64,000 nucleotides of DNA from the NCBI GenBank assembly GCA_937982065.1, contig CALJMO010000064.1, forward strand, positions 1-64,000, in the 5' to 3' direction. Shown piece by piece: positions 8,599 through 17,282 of this stretch (positions are counted from its first letter, which is position 1; the number at the start of each line of letters is the position of its first letter). The position numbers and the translations under genes are program-made. The stretch is from an uncultured Collinsella sp. (GTDB taxonomy: Bacteria; Actinomycetota; Coriobacteriia; Coriobacteriales; Coriobacteriaceae). The notes under the pieces are model-generated. The model saw only the letters and a list, made by a program, of their open reading frames with translations, had not been told where the DNA came from and searched no databases.

Positions 8599-8728
8599 GG
8601 ACCTGAGCGGGCGTATGGGGCAACATCGCCTGCTCGGACAGTCCTGCGCAAGACGGAGAGCACATTAAGTGCTCTCCTTTGCGTGCGGAACTCGCGACCG
8701 ATGTTGCCCCATACGCCCGCTCAGGTCC
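8599..8728. repeat. Nested-hairpin element A
   Basis: Perfect 30-bp arms (8599-8628 and 8699-8728) enclose a 70-bp core, which has its own hairpin GGAGAGCAC-ATTAA-GTGCTCTCC at 8655-8677. The core is closely similar, in inverted orientation, to that of element B at 8909-8977, while the arms of the two copies are unrelated. It lies 7 bp after the pcrA stop and may work as a terminator, though without a T-run. Confidence 0.85.
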
Positions 8729-8877
8729 TTAGATAACGTTGCTTGCGAACGTCGCTCTGCTCGTCCGCTTTTTGATCTGGAGAGCCGGGTGGGCTGATAT
8801 ATAGATGCGAGCAGGGGCCCTCCGTTGATGAACGGGGGAGCCCCTTGTTGCTTTTTGATTGTCGTTACTAGCCAGAG

Positions 8878-9008
8878 GCTCGCCGGGACGGGGCGCGGGG
8901 TTTGGTCGATCGCGAGTTCCGCACGAGCCGGAGAGCACTTAATGTGCTCTCCGTGCGAGCAGGACTGTTCGAGCAGGCGACCAAACCCCGCGCCCCGTCC
9001 CGGCGAGC
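8878..9008. repeat. Nested-hairpin element B
   Basis: Perfect 31-bp arms (8878-8908 and 8978-9008, starting GCTCGCCGGGACGG) enclose a core with hairpin GGAGAGCAC-TTAAT-GTGCTCTCC. The core is the near-exact reverse complement of the element A core. It abuts the 3' end of manA (minus strand). With element A it accounts for most of the 434-bp gap between the convergent pcrA and manA genes; I see nothing recognisable in 8729-8877. Confidence 0.85.
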
Positions 9009-9025
9009 GCTTGGGGACCGGTGAC

Positions 9026-9958
9026 CTACAGGTGGCTGATGATCAGTTCCATCTTGCCTTCGAGGTCGATGGAGCTGACGGTGCTGGGGGCCAGCAGGTG
9101 GCTTCCCTTGTGGACGGGGTCGCCGCAGACGGTGCCTTCGCCGTCGATGACCGACAAGCACATGAAAGGCCAACGCTGGTCGAGGGTCTTGCTGCCGTCG
9201 ACGCGTACGCGGTCGACGGTGTAGCAGGGGCAAGACACGAGCTCGGTCACGCCATCCACCTCGGGCGCGGTCACCGTGCCGTCGGTCGGAGCCTGAGCAT
9301 CAAAGTTTATGCAGTCGAGGCTCTGCTCAATGTGCAGGGGACGCAGTTTGCCGTCGGTGCCGGGGCGGTCGTAATCGTACAGGCGATACGTCACGTCGCA
9401 CGACTGCTGCGTTTCCAAAATGAGCGTACCGGTCTTGATGGCGTGAACGGTACCGGAATCAATCTGGAAAAAGTCGCCCTTGTGGATCGGCAGCACGTTG
9501 AGCATGTCGTCCCAACGGCCTTCCTCGATCATCTGTGCGGCCTCGACGCGGTCCTTGGCGCGCTGGCCGACAATGATCGTGGCACCGGGCTCGCAGTCCA
9601 GCACATACCAGCACTCGGTTTTGCCCAAGCTGCCGTTCTCGTGCTTGGCGGCGTACTCGTCGTTGGGGTGAATCTGGATCGAAAGGTCGTCCTTGGCGTC
9701 CAGAATCTTGATGAGCAGCGGGAACTCCTTGCCTTCACAGTTGCCAAAGAGCTCGCGGTGCTCGGCCCACAGCCACGACAGCGTGTGGCCGGCGTACGGG
9801 CCCTCAGCGATCTGGCAGTCGCCGTTGGGGTGGGCCGAGATGGCCCAGCACTCACCGATGGGACCATCGGGAATGTCGTAACCAAATACGGTTTCGAGCT
9901 GGCGGCCGCCCCAGATCTTCTCGTGAAAGATCGGCGTCAGCTTAATCAAATCGGACAT
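9026..9958 (-). CDS. manA: Mannose-6-phosphate isomerase, class I
   Basis: A 310-residue cupin-fold zinc enzyme that interconverts mannose 6-phosphate and fructose 6-phosphate. Family signatures: IFHEKIWGGRQL at the N-terminus, GPIGECWAISAHPNGD, the metal-site segment IQIHPNDEYAAKHENG-LGKTECWYVL, and the sugar-site segment GDFFQIDSGTVHAIKTGT. Length fits the short Firmicutes-type ManA. It lies downstream of a GntR regulator on the same strand, beside a beta-glucoside operon, so it probably feeds mannose or glucomannan sugars into glycolysis. The 3' end runs up to nested-hairpin element B. Confidence 0.94.
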   Translation of the reverse strand: MSDLIKLTPIFHEKIWGGRQLETVFGYDIPDGPIGECWAISAHPNGDCQIAEGPYAGHTLSWLWAEHRELFGNCEGKEFPLLIKILDAKDDLSIQIHPNDEYAAKHENGSLGKTECWYVLDCEPGATIIVGQRAKDRVEAAQMIEEGRWDDMLNVLPIHKGDFFQIDSGTVHAIKTGTLILETQQSCDVTYRLYDYDRPGTDGKLRPLHIEQSLDCINFDAQAPTDGTVTAPEVDGVTELVSCPCYTVDRVRVDGSKTLDQRWPFMCLSVIDGEGTVCGDPVHKGSHLLAPSTVSSIDLEGKMELIISHL

Positions 9959-10032
9959 GTTTATACCCCCATTGTGTTGTGCGGGCGCTGCACAAAACAG
10001 CTCAAAGCGAGCGCCCGGATGACTACAAAAAC

Positions 10033-10752
10033 CTATGCCAACGTTACGTTGTGCAACTCAAAGCGGTCGCCAACGTTGCGCGAGACCGAATACTCAAAGG
10101 CGGCGCCGCTGTCCAAAAAGCCAATCTGGGTGAGCTCGAGCAGGGGAGAGCCAGGTTTGGTGTCCAGGCGATTGGCTTCTTCCTCGGTTGCTGCCACGGC
10201 GCGAATGGTACGGTGGAAGCTCGAAATTTTCAGCCCGCATTGCTCGCGGATGAAATGGTAGACCGATCCGTACAGGTCCTTCTTTTTAAGGCCTGGAATC
10301 AGCTCGAGGGGCATGTAGGTGTACTCGATAACGATGGGCTTCCCATCGGCCTGACGCACGCGCACGACGTGATAGGCAAAGTCATCCTCGGCAATTCCCA
10401 GCTGGGCTGCGATGTCCGCTGGTGGATTAACAATCGAGAAATCGTAGACCACCGAGGTCACCTTTTCCCCGCGGTGCTCATACGAAAAGCCCTGGGCACG
10501 GTCGTTTTTGCCCTGGAAAAACGCCTGGCCGGGAAGTCCCGCCGTGTCCTTAACGTAGGTACCCGATCCGCGCCGGCTGGTAATAAGACCTTCCTCGGTG
10601 ATTTGCTCGATAGCTCGTTTGACGGTGATTTTGGAAACGCTATAGAGCTCACAGAACTCAACGACGGTGGGAAGCTTGTCGCCCGGTTTAAGAGCGCCAT
10701 CCTCGATACTTCGACGAATATCTGCAGCTATCGCCTCGTATTTGGGAATCAT
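10033..10752 (-). CDS. GntR-family regulator with UTRA domain
   Basis: A 239-residue HutC-subfamily repressor. The winged helix (residues about 1-70: KYEAIAADIRRSIEDG, SKITVKRAIEQITEEGLI, RGSGTYV) is followed by a UTRA ligand domain (about 95-235) that normally binds a phosphorylated sugar. The ATG has a perfect AGGAGG site; upstream in-frame codons lie in the divergent promoter region. It is divergent from the 6-phospho-beta-glucosidase/PTS operon and probably controls it through AAAGTAA/TTACTTT sites between the genes. ManA follows on the same strand. Confidence 0.92.
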   Translation of the reverse strand: MIPKYEAIAADIRRSIEDGALKPGDKLPTVVEFCELYSVSKITVKRAIEQITEEGLITSRRGSGTYVKDTAGLPGQAFFQGKNDRAQGFSYEHRGEKVTSVVYDFSIVNPPADIAAQLGIAEDDFAYHVVRVRQADGKPIVIEYTYMPLELIPGLKKKDLYGSVYHFIREQCGLKISSFHRTIRAVAATEEEANRLDTKPGSPLLELTQIGFLDSGAAFEYSVSRNVGDRFELHNVTLA

Positions 10753-10780
10753 GGAACCTCCTTTCCGACATATATGAATA

Positions 10781-10874
10781 CAAAAAGTAAGTATAACCCT
10801 CAACAGGGCATCCATATTACTTTTATCTAAGAAGTTCGAGAAAGAAAAAAGAAAAAGACGCTTTACTTTTAAAA
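10781..10874. promoter_or_regulatory. Promoter and operator region of the bgl operon
   Basis: Three A/T-rich sites share an AAAGTAA core: AAAAAGTAAG at 10782-10791, ATTACTTTTA at 10816-10825 and TTTACTTTTA at 10862-10871. The first and second form an inverted pair. The third overlaps a likely -35 (TTTACT, 10862) with a -10 TATAGT at 10884-10889 (16-bp spacer) reading toward bglA. This fits control by the divergent GntR protein. The region is part of the 304-bp gap that also holds the element at 10929. Confidence 0.55.
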
Positions 10875-10928
10875 TTAGAGCGCTATAGTTTAAGCAACGA
10901 ACGGAATCCTTCCGCACAACAGGATCGA

Positions 10929-11026
10929 CCGTTTGGGGACGGTTTTGTTTTGGCGGGTTGGATATCGGTATGGCCGGTGCGCGCCCGCGCCGGATAACCT
11001 GCCAAAGCAAACCCGTCTCCAACCGG
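10929..11026. repeat. Inverted repeat in the bgl leader
   Basis: About 31-bp imperfect arms (CCGTTTGGGGACGGTTTTG... and ...CAAACCCGTCTCCAACCGG) enclose an inner GC-rich hairpin (GGCCGGTGCGCGCCCGCGCCGG). It lies between the promoter and the bglA ribosome site, so it would be transcribed into the 5' leader. The arm motif GGGGACGGTTTTGTTTTGGCGGG is related to pieces at 14882 and 27577. Confidence 0.75.
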
Positions 11027-11056
11027 AAGCTCTAGAACACGAAAGCGAGGACTTTG

Positions 11057-12457
11057 ATGGCACAGTATCAGCTGCCCAACGACTTCTTCTTTGGCGCTGC
11101 TATGTCCGGCCCGCAGACTGAGGGTCAGTGGAACCAGGGCGGCAAGCTCGAGAACCTGTGGGACACCTGGTCCATCCAGGATCTGGGTTCGTTCTACAAC
11201 CGCGTTGGCTCTTACGCCGGCAATGACTTTATGGCCAAGTACCAGGAAGACCTTCGCATTTTGAAGGACTTGGGTCTGGATACCTATCGCACTTCCATCC
11301 AGTGGAGCCGTCTGCTCGATGCCGACGGCAACCTCAACGAGGAAGGTGCCGCGTGGTATCACGAGTTGTTCCGCGCCTCTCGCGAAGCCGGCTTGGAGCC
11401 GTTTGTCAACTTGTACCACTTTGACATGCCCACCTACCTCTTTAACCGTGGCGGCTGGGAGAGCCGTGAGGTTGTCGAGGCTTACGCACATTACGCCGAC
11501 GTCGCCTTCCACGAGTTTGGCCAGGAGATTAAGTACTGGTTCACCTTTAACGAGCCCATCGTCGAGCCCGAGCAGCGCTATCAGGAGGGCGTGTGGTTCC
11601 CGCAGCTCCACGACTTCAACCGCGCCCGCACCGTGCAGTATCACATCTCGCTGGCGCACGCGCTGGCCGTGGCCAACTATCGTCGCGCCTATGACGAGGG
11701 CGCTATTCGCGCCGATGCCAAGATCGGCATGATCAACTGCTTTACCCCGGTCTACACCAAGGAGAACCCCAGCGAGGCGGACCTCGAGGCCGTGCGCATG
11801 ACCAGCGGCATCAACAACCGCTGGTGGCTCGACCTCATCACCAAGGGCGAGCTTCCTGCCGACGTGCTCGACAGCCTGGCCGAGGGCGGCGTTAAGCTCC
11901 CGTTCCGCGCCGGCGACCAAGAGATCCTTAAGCAGGGTGTTGTCGACTGGCTCGGCTGCAACTACTACCACCCCACGCGTGTTCAGGCGCCGGCGAGCAA
12001 GGTCGACCAGTACGGCCTGCCGCACTTTGCCGACGAGTACGTATGGCCCGACGCCGTTATGAACGAGAGCCGCGGCTGGGAGATCTACCCGCAGGGCCTC
12101 TACGACTTTGGCATGGACTGCGCTAAGAACTACCCCGATCTTGAGTGGTTCGTTTCCGAGAACGGCATCGGCATCATGGACGAATACAAGAACCGTGACG
12201 CCGAAGGAACCATCCAGGATGACTACCGCGTCGACTTTGTACGTCAGCACCTGGAGTGGGTGGCCAAGGCCATCGACGAGGGCGCCAAGTGCCGGGGCTA
12301 TCACTACTGGGCCGTCATCGATAACTGGTCTTGGGCCAATGCCTTTAAGAATCGTTACGGCTTTGTCGAGGTCGATCTCATGGACGGCTACAAGCGCCGC
12401 CTTAAGAAGTCGGCGGCCTGGCTCAAACAGGTCGCCACGACCCACGTGGTTGATTAG
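11057..12457 (+). CDS. 6-phospho-beta-glucosidase, GH1
   Basis: A 466-residue cytoplasmic glycoside hydrolase family 1 enzyme that cleaves PTS-imported phosphorylated beta-glucosides (such as cellobiose 6-phosphate) to glucose and glucose 6-phosphate. The N-terminal signature is FFFGAAMSGPQTEG. The acid/base Glu lies in WFTFNEPIV and the nucleophile Glu in WFVSENGIG. The linked IIC/IIB/IIA genes support a phospho-enzyme rather than a plain beta-glucosidase. ATG follows GCGAGGAC. A 98-bp inverted repeat sits in the leader. Confidence 0.93.
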   Translation: MAQYQLPNDFFFGAAMSGPQTEGQWNQGGKLENLWDTWSIQDLGSFYNRVGSYAGNDFMAKYQEDLRILKDLGLDTYRTSIQWSRLLDADGNLNEEGAAWYHELFRASREAGLEPFVNLYHFDMPTYLFNRGGWESREVVEAYAHYADVAFHEFGQEIKYWFTFNEPIVEPEQRYQEGVWFPQLHDFNRARTVQYHISLAHALAVANYRRAYDEGAIRADAKIGMINCFTPVYTKENPSEADLEAVRMTSGINNRWWLDLITKGELPADVLDSLAEGGVKLPFRAGDQEILKQGVVDWLGCNYYHPTRVQAPASKVDQYGLPHFADEYVWPDAVMNESRGWEIYPQGLYDFGMDCAKNYPDLEWFVSENGIGIMDEYKNRDAEGTIQDDYRVDFVRQHLEWVAKAIDEGAKCRGYHYWAVIDNWSWANAFKNRYGFVEVDLMDGYKRRLKKSAAWLKQVATTHVVD

Positions 12458-12577
12458 CGACCGGGCGAACGCCCAGACCGCGCGCCGCCGCGCGCAACAC
12501 ATGGCACATCTGGTGGCAGAGGGCGACAGACCACCGTGCGCATAGGAAAAGGCCGGATTTGAAAGTTAGGAGCAATC

Positions 12578-13921
12578 ATGGCCAGTGACAACGGAAAGAG
12601 CTTCCTCGACAAGTTTGCCGAGGTCTCTGCGAAGGTGGGAAACCAGGTTCACCTGCGTTCCCTGCGTGACGCCTTCGCGACCATCACGCCGCTCTATATC
12701 CTTGCGGGTATCGCGGTTCTTATTAACAACGTCGTGTTCCCTCTGTTCCCGCTCGATGCGGCGGGCCTTGCCAACCTTCAGACGTGGGGCTCGGCAATTA
12801 CGCTGGGCACCCTCAACGTCTCTGCCATTATCTTGGCCGGATTGATTGGCTACAGCCTCGCCAAGAACAAGCGTTTCGATAACCCGCTCGCTTGCGTGGT
12901 CGTCGCCATCTCTGCCTTCGTCATCATGATGCCGCAGCAGATCACCGCCTCGCTTGCCGCCACGAGCCCACTGCTCACCGACAAGATCACCTCCGCCGAG
13001 GTCACGGGCGCCCTTTCGACTGCTAACACCGGCACCAACGGTCTGTTCTCGGCTATTATCATCGCCCTGCTTTCCGTCTCGCTCTTCATCAAGATTTCTG
13101 GCGTCGAGAAGCTCAAGGTTAAGCTGGGCGAGGGCGTGCCTCCCGCGGTCTCCAACTCCTTCAACGTCATGATTCCGATGCTGCTTAACCTCGCGGTCTT
13201 CGCTCTTGCCGCAGCCCTGCTCGCCGTGTGCGCCGGCACCGATCTGTGCACCATCATCTCCACGTGCATCTCCAACCCGCTCAAGAGCATCATGAACGCC
13301 GGTCCGTGGGCTGTTATCCTCATCTACACCCTTGCTAACCTGCTGTTCTGCGTCGGTATTCACCAGTCCACCATCTCTGGCGCTACCGTCGAGCCGATCC
13401 TGACCATGCTCATCGTCGACAACATGGCTACCTTTGCCGCCGGTGGCACCATCCAGCCCGATCACTACATGAACATGCAGATCGTTAACAGCTTCGCCCT
13501 CATCGGCGGCTCGGGCTGCACCCTCATGCTCCTGCTCGACACGCTCCTGTTCTCCAAGAACAAGGCTTCCGAGACCGTTTCCAAGATGGCTATCCTGCCT
13601 GGTCTGTTCAACATCAACGAGCCGGTTATCTACGGTTACCCCATCGTGTACAACCTGCCGCTCATGATCCCGTTCGTTCTTCTTCCCGATCTGTTCATCG
13701 GCATCACCTATGGCCTTACCTGCGCAGGCATCATCAGCCCCTGCATCGCCCAGGTGCCCTGGACCATGCCTCCCGTCATCAATGCCCTGCTCGCTACGGG
13801 CTTTGACTGGCGCGCCGGCGTGTGGCAGGCTATCGAGATTGTCATTGGCATGGCCGTCTACCTGCCCTTTATGAAGATTTCCGAGAAGGCAATCGCCAAG
13901 CAGGAGGCTTTCGCCGAGTAG
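12578..13921 (+). CDS. celB: PTS cellobiose/lactose-type IIC permease
   Basis: A 447-residue membrane channel subunit of a Lac-family PTS with about ten hydrophobic segments. It has the family-typical N-terminus (FLDKFAEVSAKVGNQVHLRSLRDAF) and the conserved FNINEPVIYGYPIVYN substrate-site motif. It passes beta-glucosides across the membrane while the IIB and IIA proteins encoded downstream supply phosphate. An AGGAGC site precedes the ATG. A 160-bp spacer with a GC-rich hairpin separates it from the IIB gene. Confidence 0.94.
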   Translation: MASDNGKSFLDKFAEVSAKVGNQVHLRSLRDAFATITPLYILAGIAVLINNVVFPLFPLDAAGLANLQTWGSAITLGTLNVSAIILAGLIGYSLAKNKRFDNPLACVVVAISAFVIMMPQQITASLAATSPLLTDKITSAEVTGALSTANTGTNGLFSAIIIALLSVSLFIKISGVEKLKVKLGEGVPPAVSNSFNVMIPMLLNLAVFALAAALLAVCAGTDLCTIISTCISNPLKSIMNAGPWAVILIYTLANLLFCVGIHQSTISGATVEPILTMLIVDNMATFAAGGTIQPDHYMNMQIVNSFALIGGSGCTLMLLLDTLLFSKNKASETVSKMAILPGLFNINEPVIYGYPIVYNLPLMIPFVLLPDLFIGITYGLTCAGIISPCIAQVPWTMPPVINALLATGFDWRAGVWQAIEIVIGMAVYLPFMKISEKAIAKQEAFAE

Positions 13922-13951
13922 AACGCCTAACGTTCGTCCCTTTCACCTTTG

Positions 13952-13981
13952 CGGGCGCCGGTACGCGGTGCCGGTGCCCGC
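13952..13981 (+). other. Intercistronic hairpin between IIC and IIB
   Basis: GGGCGCCGGTAC-GCG-GTGCCGGTGCCC forms a strong stem-loop 30 bp after the IIC stop. No T-run follows. It may stabilise the upstream message or attenuate read-through into the small PTS subunit genes. Confidence 0.5.
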
Positions 13982-14082
13982 AGCTCTCTCCCTTGTGTAA
14001 AGATGCAGGGGGGTGGGCACAATAGCCGCAAGGAATAAAACCAGTTGTCGTCTGCGCGCCGCGCAGTTATAAGGAGGAAACC

Positions 14083-14385
14083 ATGAAGAAGATCATGCTC
14101 TGCTGCAATGCCGGTATGTCCACGAGCCTGCTGGTCCAGAAGATGCAGGCCGAGGTTGCAAACCGTGGTCTGGATATTGAGGTCGAGGCTCGTCCCATGA
14201 ACGAGGCCCACGATCACCTGGACGAGTGCGACATGTTGCTGCTTGGTCCGCAGATCGGCTACACCAAGGGCGATTTTGAGAAGGAGGCCGCCGGCCGCTT
14301 CCCGGTTGAGGTTATCAACATGGTCGACTACGGCCGCATGAACGCTGCCGGCATCATCGACCACTGCGTCAGCGTGATGGGCTAG
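14083..14385 (+). CDS. celA: PTS cellobiose-type IIB
   Basis: A 100-residue soluble phosphocarrier. Cys8 in MLCCNAGMSTSLL is the predicted phospho-cysteine, in the usual place for the family. It takes phosphate from the IIA protein and gives it to the sugar during transport through IIC. A GGAGG site lies upstream. It is followed almost immediately by the IIA gene. Confidence 0.95.
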   Translation: MKKIMLCCNAGMSTSLLVQKMQAEVANRGLDIEVEARPMNEAHDHLDECDMLLLGPQIGYTKGDFEKEAAGRFPVEVINMVDYGRMNAAGIIDHCVSVMG

Positions 14386-14394
14386 GTGCTCTGC

Positions 14395-14727
14395 ATGGAG
14401 GATATGAACGAACTGCAGATGACCTGCTTTGAGATCATCAGCTACGTCGGTACCGCCAAGAGCATGTACATCAATGCCGTGCAAAAGGCCAAGGAGGGCG
14501 ATTTTGACGCCGCCGAGGAGCTTATCAAGCAGGGCGACGAGGCCTATAACGGTGGCCACGATGTTCACATGGGGCTTCTGAAGAAGGAGGCCAACGGCGA
14601 GCGTAACGGCGAGGCCCCGTTGATTTTGCTGCATGCCGAGGACCAGATGGCCGGCACCGAGACCATGCGCGTCATGGCGACGGAGCTCATCGAGGTTCAC
14701 AAGCAGCTGCAGGCACTTCAGGCCTAG
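14395..14727 (+). CDS. celC: PTS cellobiose/lactose-type IIA
   Basis: A 110-residue helical phosphocarrier. The phospho-histidine is in PLILLHAEDQMAG, matching the LacF/CelC family site. The N-terminal TCFEIISYVGTAKSMY is also typical. I start at ATG 14395, which has AGGTG six bases upstream; ATG 14404 is possible, and the longer GTG frame at 14386 abuts the IIB stop. This completes a IIC-IIB-IIA set with the phospho-beta-glucosidase. Confidence 0.93.
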   Translation: MEDMNELQMTCFEIISYVGTAKSMYINAVQKAKEGDFDAAEELIKQGDEAYNGGHDVHMGLLKKEANGERNGEAPLILLHAEDQMAGTETMRVMATELIEVHKQLQALQA

Positions 14728-14785
14728 TCGGCGTTATCGCCGCGACGGACCGTGCGGTCCAACAGACAACATAGTCCCTTTGACG

Positions 14786-14814
14786 GGCGCCGGGAGCCTC
14801 CGCCTCCCGGCGCC
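14786..14814 (+). terminator. Rho-independent terminator of the bgl operon
   Basis: GGCGCCGGGAG pairs with CTCCCGGCGCC around a 7-base loop, then TTTATTTTT. A textbook terminator, 59 bp after the IIA stop. Confidence 0.9.
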
Positions 14815-14968
14815 TTTATTTTTGGGGATGGTCTTGCGCGGCCTGTTGGGCAGCCAATTGCGTTACCCCAGATAAAACCTGCCAAAACAAACCTGTCCCT
14901 TTTTGGTAGGTTTTTGCCTTGAGAGCGGTACCATACAGGCAATGTTTAAACGAGAAAGGTGGGCTCCC

Positions 14969-15922
14969 ATGGAACCTAAGCAGTACTACATCGGCATCGA
15001 CGTCGGCGGCACTTCGGTTAAGGAGGGCCTGTTCGACGAGGACGGCAACCTGCTTGCCAAGGCCAGCGTGCCCACGCCTCCTATCGTTGACGCTGCGGGC
15101 TTTGCCGCGGTGACCGAGGCTATCGACCAGGTGGTCGCCAAGGCCCAGATTCCGCGTGCCTTTGTGTCGGGCATTGGCCTGGCCGTTCCGTGCCCCATCC
15201 CGGCATCGGGCGATGCCAAGGTCAAGGCGAACATCGCCATCAACCTGCCCGAGCTCAAGATCGCGATCCAGGAGCACTGCCCCGACGCGGTCGTTAAGTA
15301 CGAGAACGACGCCAACGCTGCTGCTATGGGCGAGGCCTGGCTCGGCTCTGCCAAGGGCGTACAGAACGTGGTGATGGTCACCATTGGTACCGGCGTGGGC
15401 GGCGGCGTTATCGTTAACGGCGACGTGGTATCGGGCGTTGTGGGTGCTGGCGGCGAGATTGGCCACATGTGCCTGAACCCGGCCGAGGAGCGCACCTGCG
15501 GCTGCGGCGGCCATGGCCACCTGGAGCAGTATTCCAGCGCCACCGGCGTGGTGAGCAACTACCTTGCCGAGTGCAAGAAGGCGGGCGTCGAGCCCATCGA
15601 GCTGACCGGCCCCTCCGATTCCAAGGACGTGTTCCAGGCCTGCCGCGAGGGCGACAAGCTCGCGCTGGCCGCGGCCGATACCATGGCCGACTATCTCGGC
15701 CGCGCACTGGCGCTTATTGCCAACGTGGTCGACCCCGAGATGTTCCTCATCGGCGGCGGCGCCTCCGCCTCGGCCGATGTCTACCTCGACAAGGTTCGCG
15801 AGCACTTTAAGCAGTACGCGCTTTCCGCCTCGCGCGAGACGCCCATTAAGGTCGCTTCGCTCGGAAACGACGCCGGCATCATCGGTGCTGCCTACGTAGC
15901 CCTGCGCGCTGCCGGTAAATAG
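14969..15922 (+). CDS. ROK-family sugar kinase, glucokinase-like
   Basis: A 317-residue cytoplasmic kinase of the ROK family. It shows phosphate-1 motif GIDVGGTSVKEGLFD, the catalytic region KYENDANAAAMGE, glycine motif VTIGTGVGGGVIVNG and a Cys-rich zinc segment (HMCLNPAEERTCGCGGHGHLE). Glucokinase is the most likely activity, since the adjacent phospho-beta-glucosidase releases free glucose. Other hexoses cannot be excluded. The start is the ATG behind AAAGGTGGG. There is no DNA-binding domain, so it is not a ROK repressor. Confidence 0.9.
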   Translation: MEPKQYYIGIDVGGTSVKEGLFDEDGNLLAKASVPTPPIVDAAGFAAVTEAIDQVVAKAQIPRAFVSGIGLAVPCPIPASGDAKVKANIAINLPELKIAIQEHCPDAVVKYENDANAAAMGEAWLGSAKGVQNVVMVTIGTGVGGGVIVNGDVVSGVVGAGGEIGHMCLNPAEERTCGCGGHGHLEQYSSATGVVSNYLAECKKAGVEPIELTGPSDSKDVFQACREGDKLALAAADTMADYLGRALALIANVVDPEMFLIGGGASASADVYLDKVREHFKQYALSASRETPIKVASLGNDAGIIGAAYVALRAAGK

Positions 15923-15972
15923 CTGGTGCAAGGGGGACAGGTTACATTGCACCAACATGGTGCAAAAGGGAC
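15923..15972. repeat. TGGTGCAA repeat with GGGGACAGGTTA
   Basis: Three copies of TGGTGCAA in alternating orientation (15924-15931, 15947-15954 reversed, 15958-15965) with AGGGGGACAGGTTAC between the first two and AAAGGGACAG after the third. The inner palindrome TTGCACCA-ACA-TGGTGCAA matches the core at 5510-5526. This is a REP-like element directly after the ROK kinase stop. Confidence 0.7.
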
Positions 15973-16090
15973 AGCCTTGGCCCCCGTGCCTGCGCCCCAA
16001 AATATGCCGTGGCCCTTCCGTCTGCGAAGGCTCGGCATCGGCGTGCTACCATAGCTACGTCCAAGTACACATATCAAGTGGAGGATATCC

Positions 16091-17014
16091 ATGGCAAACG
16101 TTCTTGTCTTTGGTCACCAGAACCCCGATAACGACGCCATCATGAGCGCCGTCGTCCTGTCCCAGCTGCTCAACCAGGTTGAGTATGCCGGCAACACCTA
16201 CGAGGCCTGCGCCCTTGGTCAGCTTCCGGCCGAGTCCGCCAAGCTGCTCGCCGACGCCGGCATCGCCGAGCCCCGCGTGATCGAGTCCGTCGAGGCTGGT
16301 CAGCTCGTCGTCCTCACCGACCACAACGAGTCTGCCCAGTCCGTCGCCGGCCTTAAGGACGCCACGGTCTTTGGCGTCGTCGACCATCACCGCATCGGCG
16401 ACTTCGAGACCGCCGGCCCGCTGCACTACATCTGCCTGCCCTGGGGCTCCAGCTGCACCATCGTCACCAAGCTCGCCGGCGTGCTCGGCGTTGAGCTTTC
16501 CGACGTTCAGGCCAAGCTGCTGCTCTCGGCCATGATGACCGACACGCTCATGCTCAAGAGCCCCACCACCACCGATGTCGACCGCGCCGTCGCCGCCAAG
16601 CTCGGCGAGCAGGTGGGCGTCGACCCGGTCAAGTTTGGCATGGAGGTTTTCCTCACCCGTCCGTCCGGCTCCTTCACCGCAGCCGAGATGGTCGGCAACG
16701 ACATCAAGATGTTCGAGCCTGCTGGCAAGAAGCTGCTCATCGGCCAGTACGAGACTGTCGACAAGACCCGCGCACTCGGCATGATCGACGAGATTCGCGA
16801 GGCCATGCGCGCCTACGCCGCCGAGAAGGGTGCTGACGGCATTGTCCTGTGCATCACCGACATCATGGAGGAGGGCTCGCAGGTCATGCTCGAGGGCGAG
16901 ACCGAGGCTGCTCAGAAGGGCCTGGGCATTGCCGACGAGCACGACGGCGTCTGGATGCCGGGTGTCCTCTCCCGTAAGAAGCAGGTCGCTGCCCCCATCA
17001 TGGCCGCCTGCTAG
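16091..17014 (+). CDS. ppaC: Manganese-dependent inorganic pyrophosphatase
   Basis: A 307-residue family II pyrophosphatase (DHH superfamily) that hydrolyses the pyrophosphate made in biosynthesis. Motifs: FGHQNPDNDAIMSA (metal ligands), LTDHNE, the VVDHHRIGDF signature, and the C-terminal SRKKQVAAPI substrate-binding stretch. There are no CBS or DRTGG insertions, so this is the unregulated short form. A GTGGAG site lies upstream and a terminator follows. Confidence 0.97.
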   Translation: MANVLVFGHQNPDNDAIMSAVVLSQLLNQVEYAGNTYEACALGQLPAESAKLLADAGIAEPRVIESVEAGQLVVLTDHNESAQSVAGLKDATVFGVVDHHRIGDFETAGPLHYICLPWGSSCTIVTKLAGVLGVELSDVQAKLLLSAMMTDTLMLKSPTTTDVDRAVAAKLGEQVGVDPVKFGMEVFLTRPSGSFTAAEMVGNDIKMFEPAGKKLLIGQYETVDKTRALGMIDEIREAMRAYAAEKGADGIVLCITDIMEEGSQVMLEGETEAAQKGLGIADEHDGVWMPGVLSRKKQVAAPIMAAC

Positions 17015-17033
17015 GTTTAGTTGACCAAACGCC

Positions 17034-17068
17034 ACGACCGGATCGCGGACGCCCCGCGCTCCGGTCGT
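17034..17068 (+). terminator. Rho-independent terminator of ppaC
   Basis: ACGACCGG pairs with CCGGTCGT with additional inner GC pairs, followed by TTTTTTT. It begins 19 bp after the stop codon. Confidence 0.88.
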
Positions 17069-17282
17069 TTTTTTGTGCACGGCGCCGCATCGTCTCTTGG
17101 ACAGGCGTGCCCGTGCCGTTGAGCAAATAATGTTCAACCTGTGGTTCCGCTTTTCGGCCGCGCCTGCGCGCTTGTCGTGCAGGGTAGGCTAGATGCAAGC
17201 GTAATACGTTAGAGCGCGGCGCCGCCACTTGGGCGGGCCGTGCTTTTTTAAGACGGGAGCTTTCCCGTGAAAGGAGCCGCCC

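Noticed and set aside
8825..10261. A 478-codon plus-strand frame covering manA
   Set aside because: It runs through repeat element B and antisense to manA and part of gntR. No start signal; manA on the other strand is unambiguous.
10883..12502. A 539-codon open frame on the minus strand
   Set aside because: Antisense shadow of the phospho-beta-glucosidase gene, which has both catalytic glutamates.
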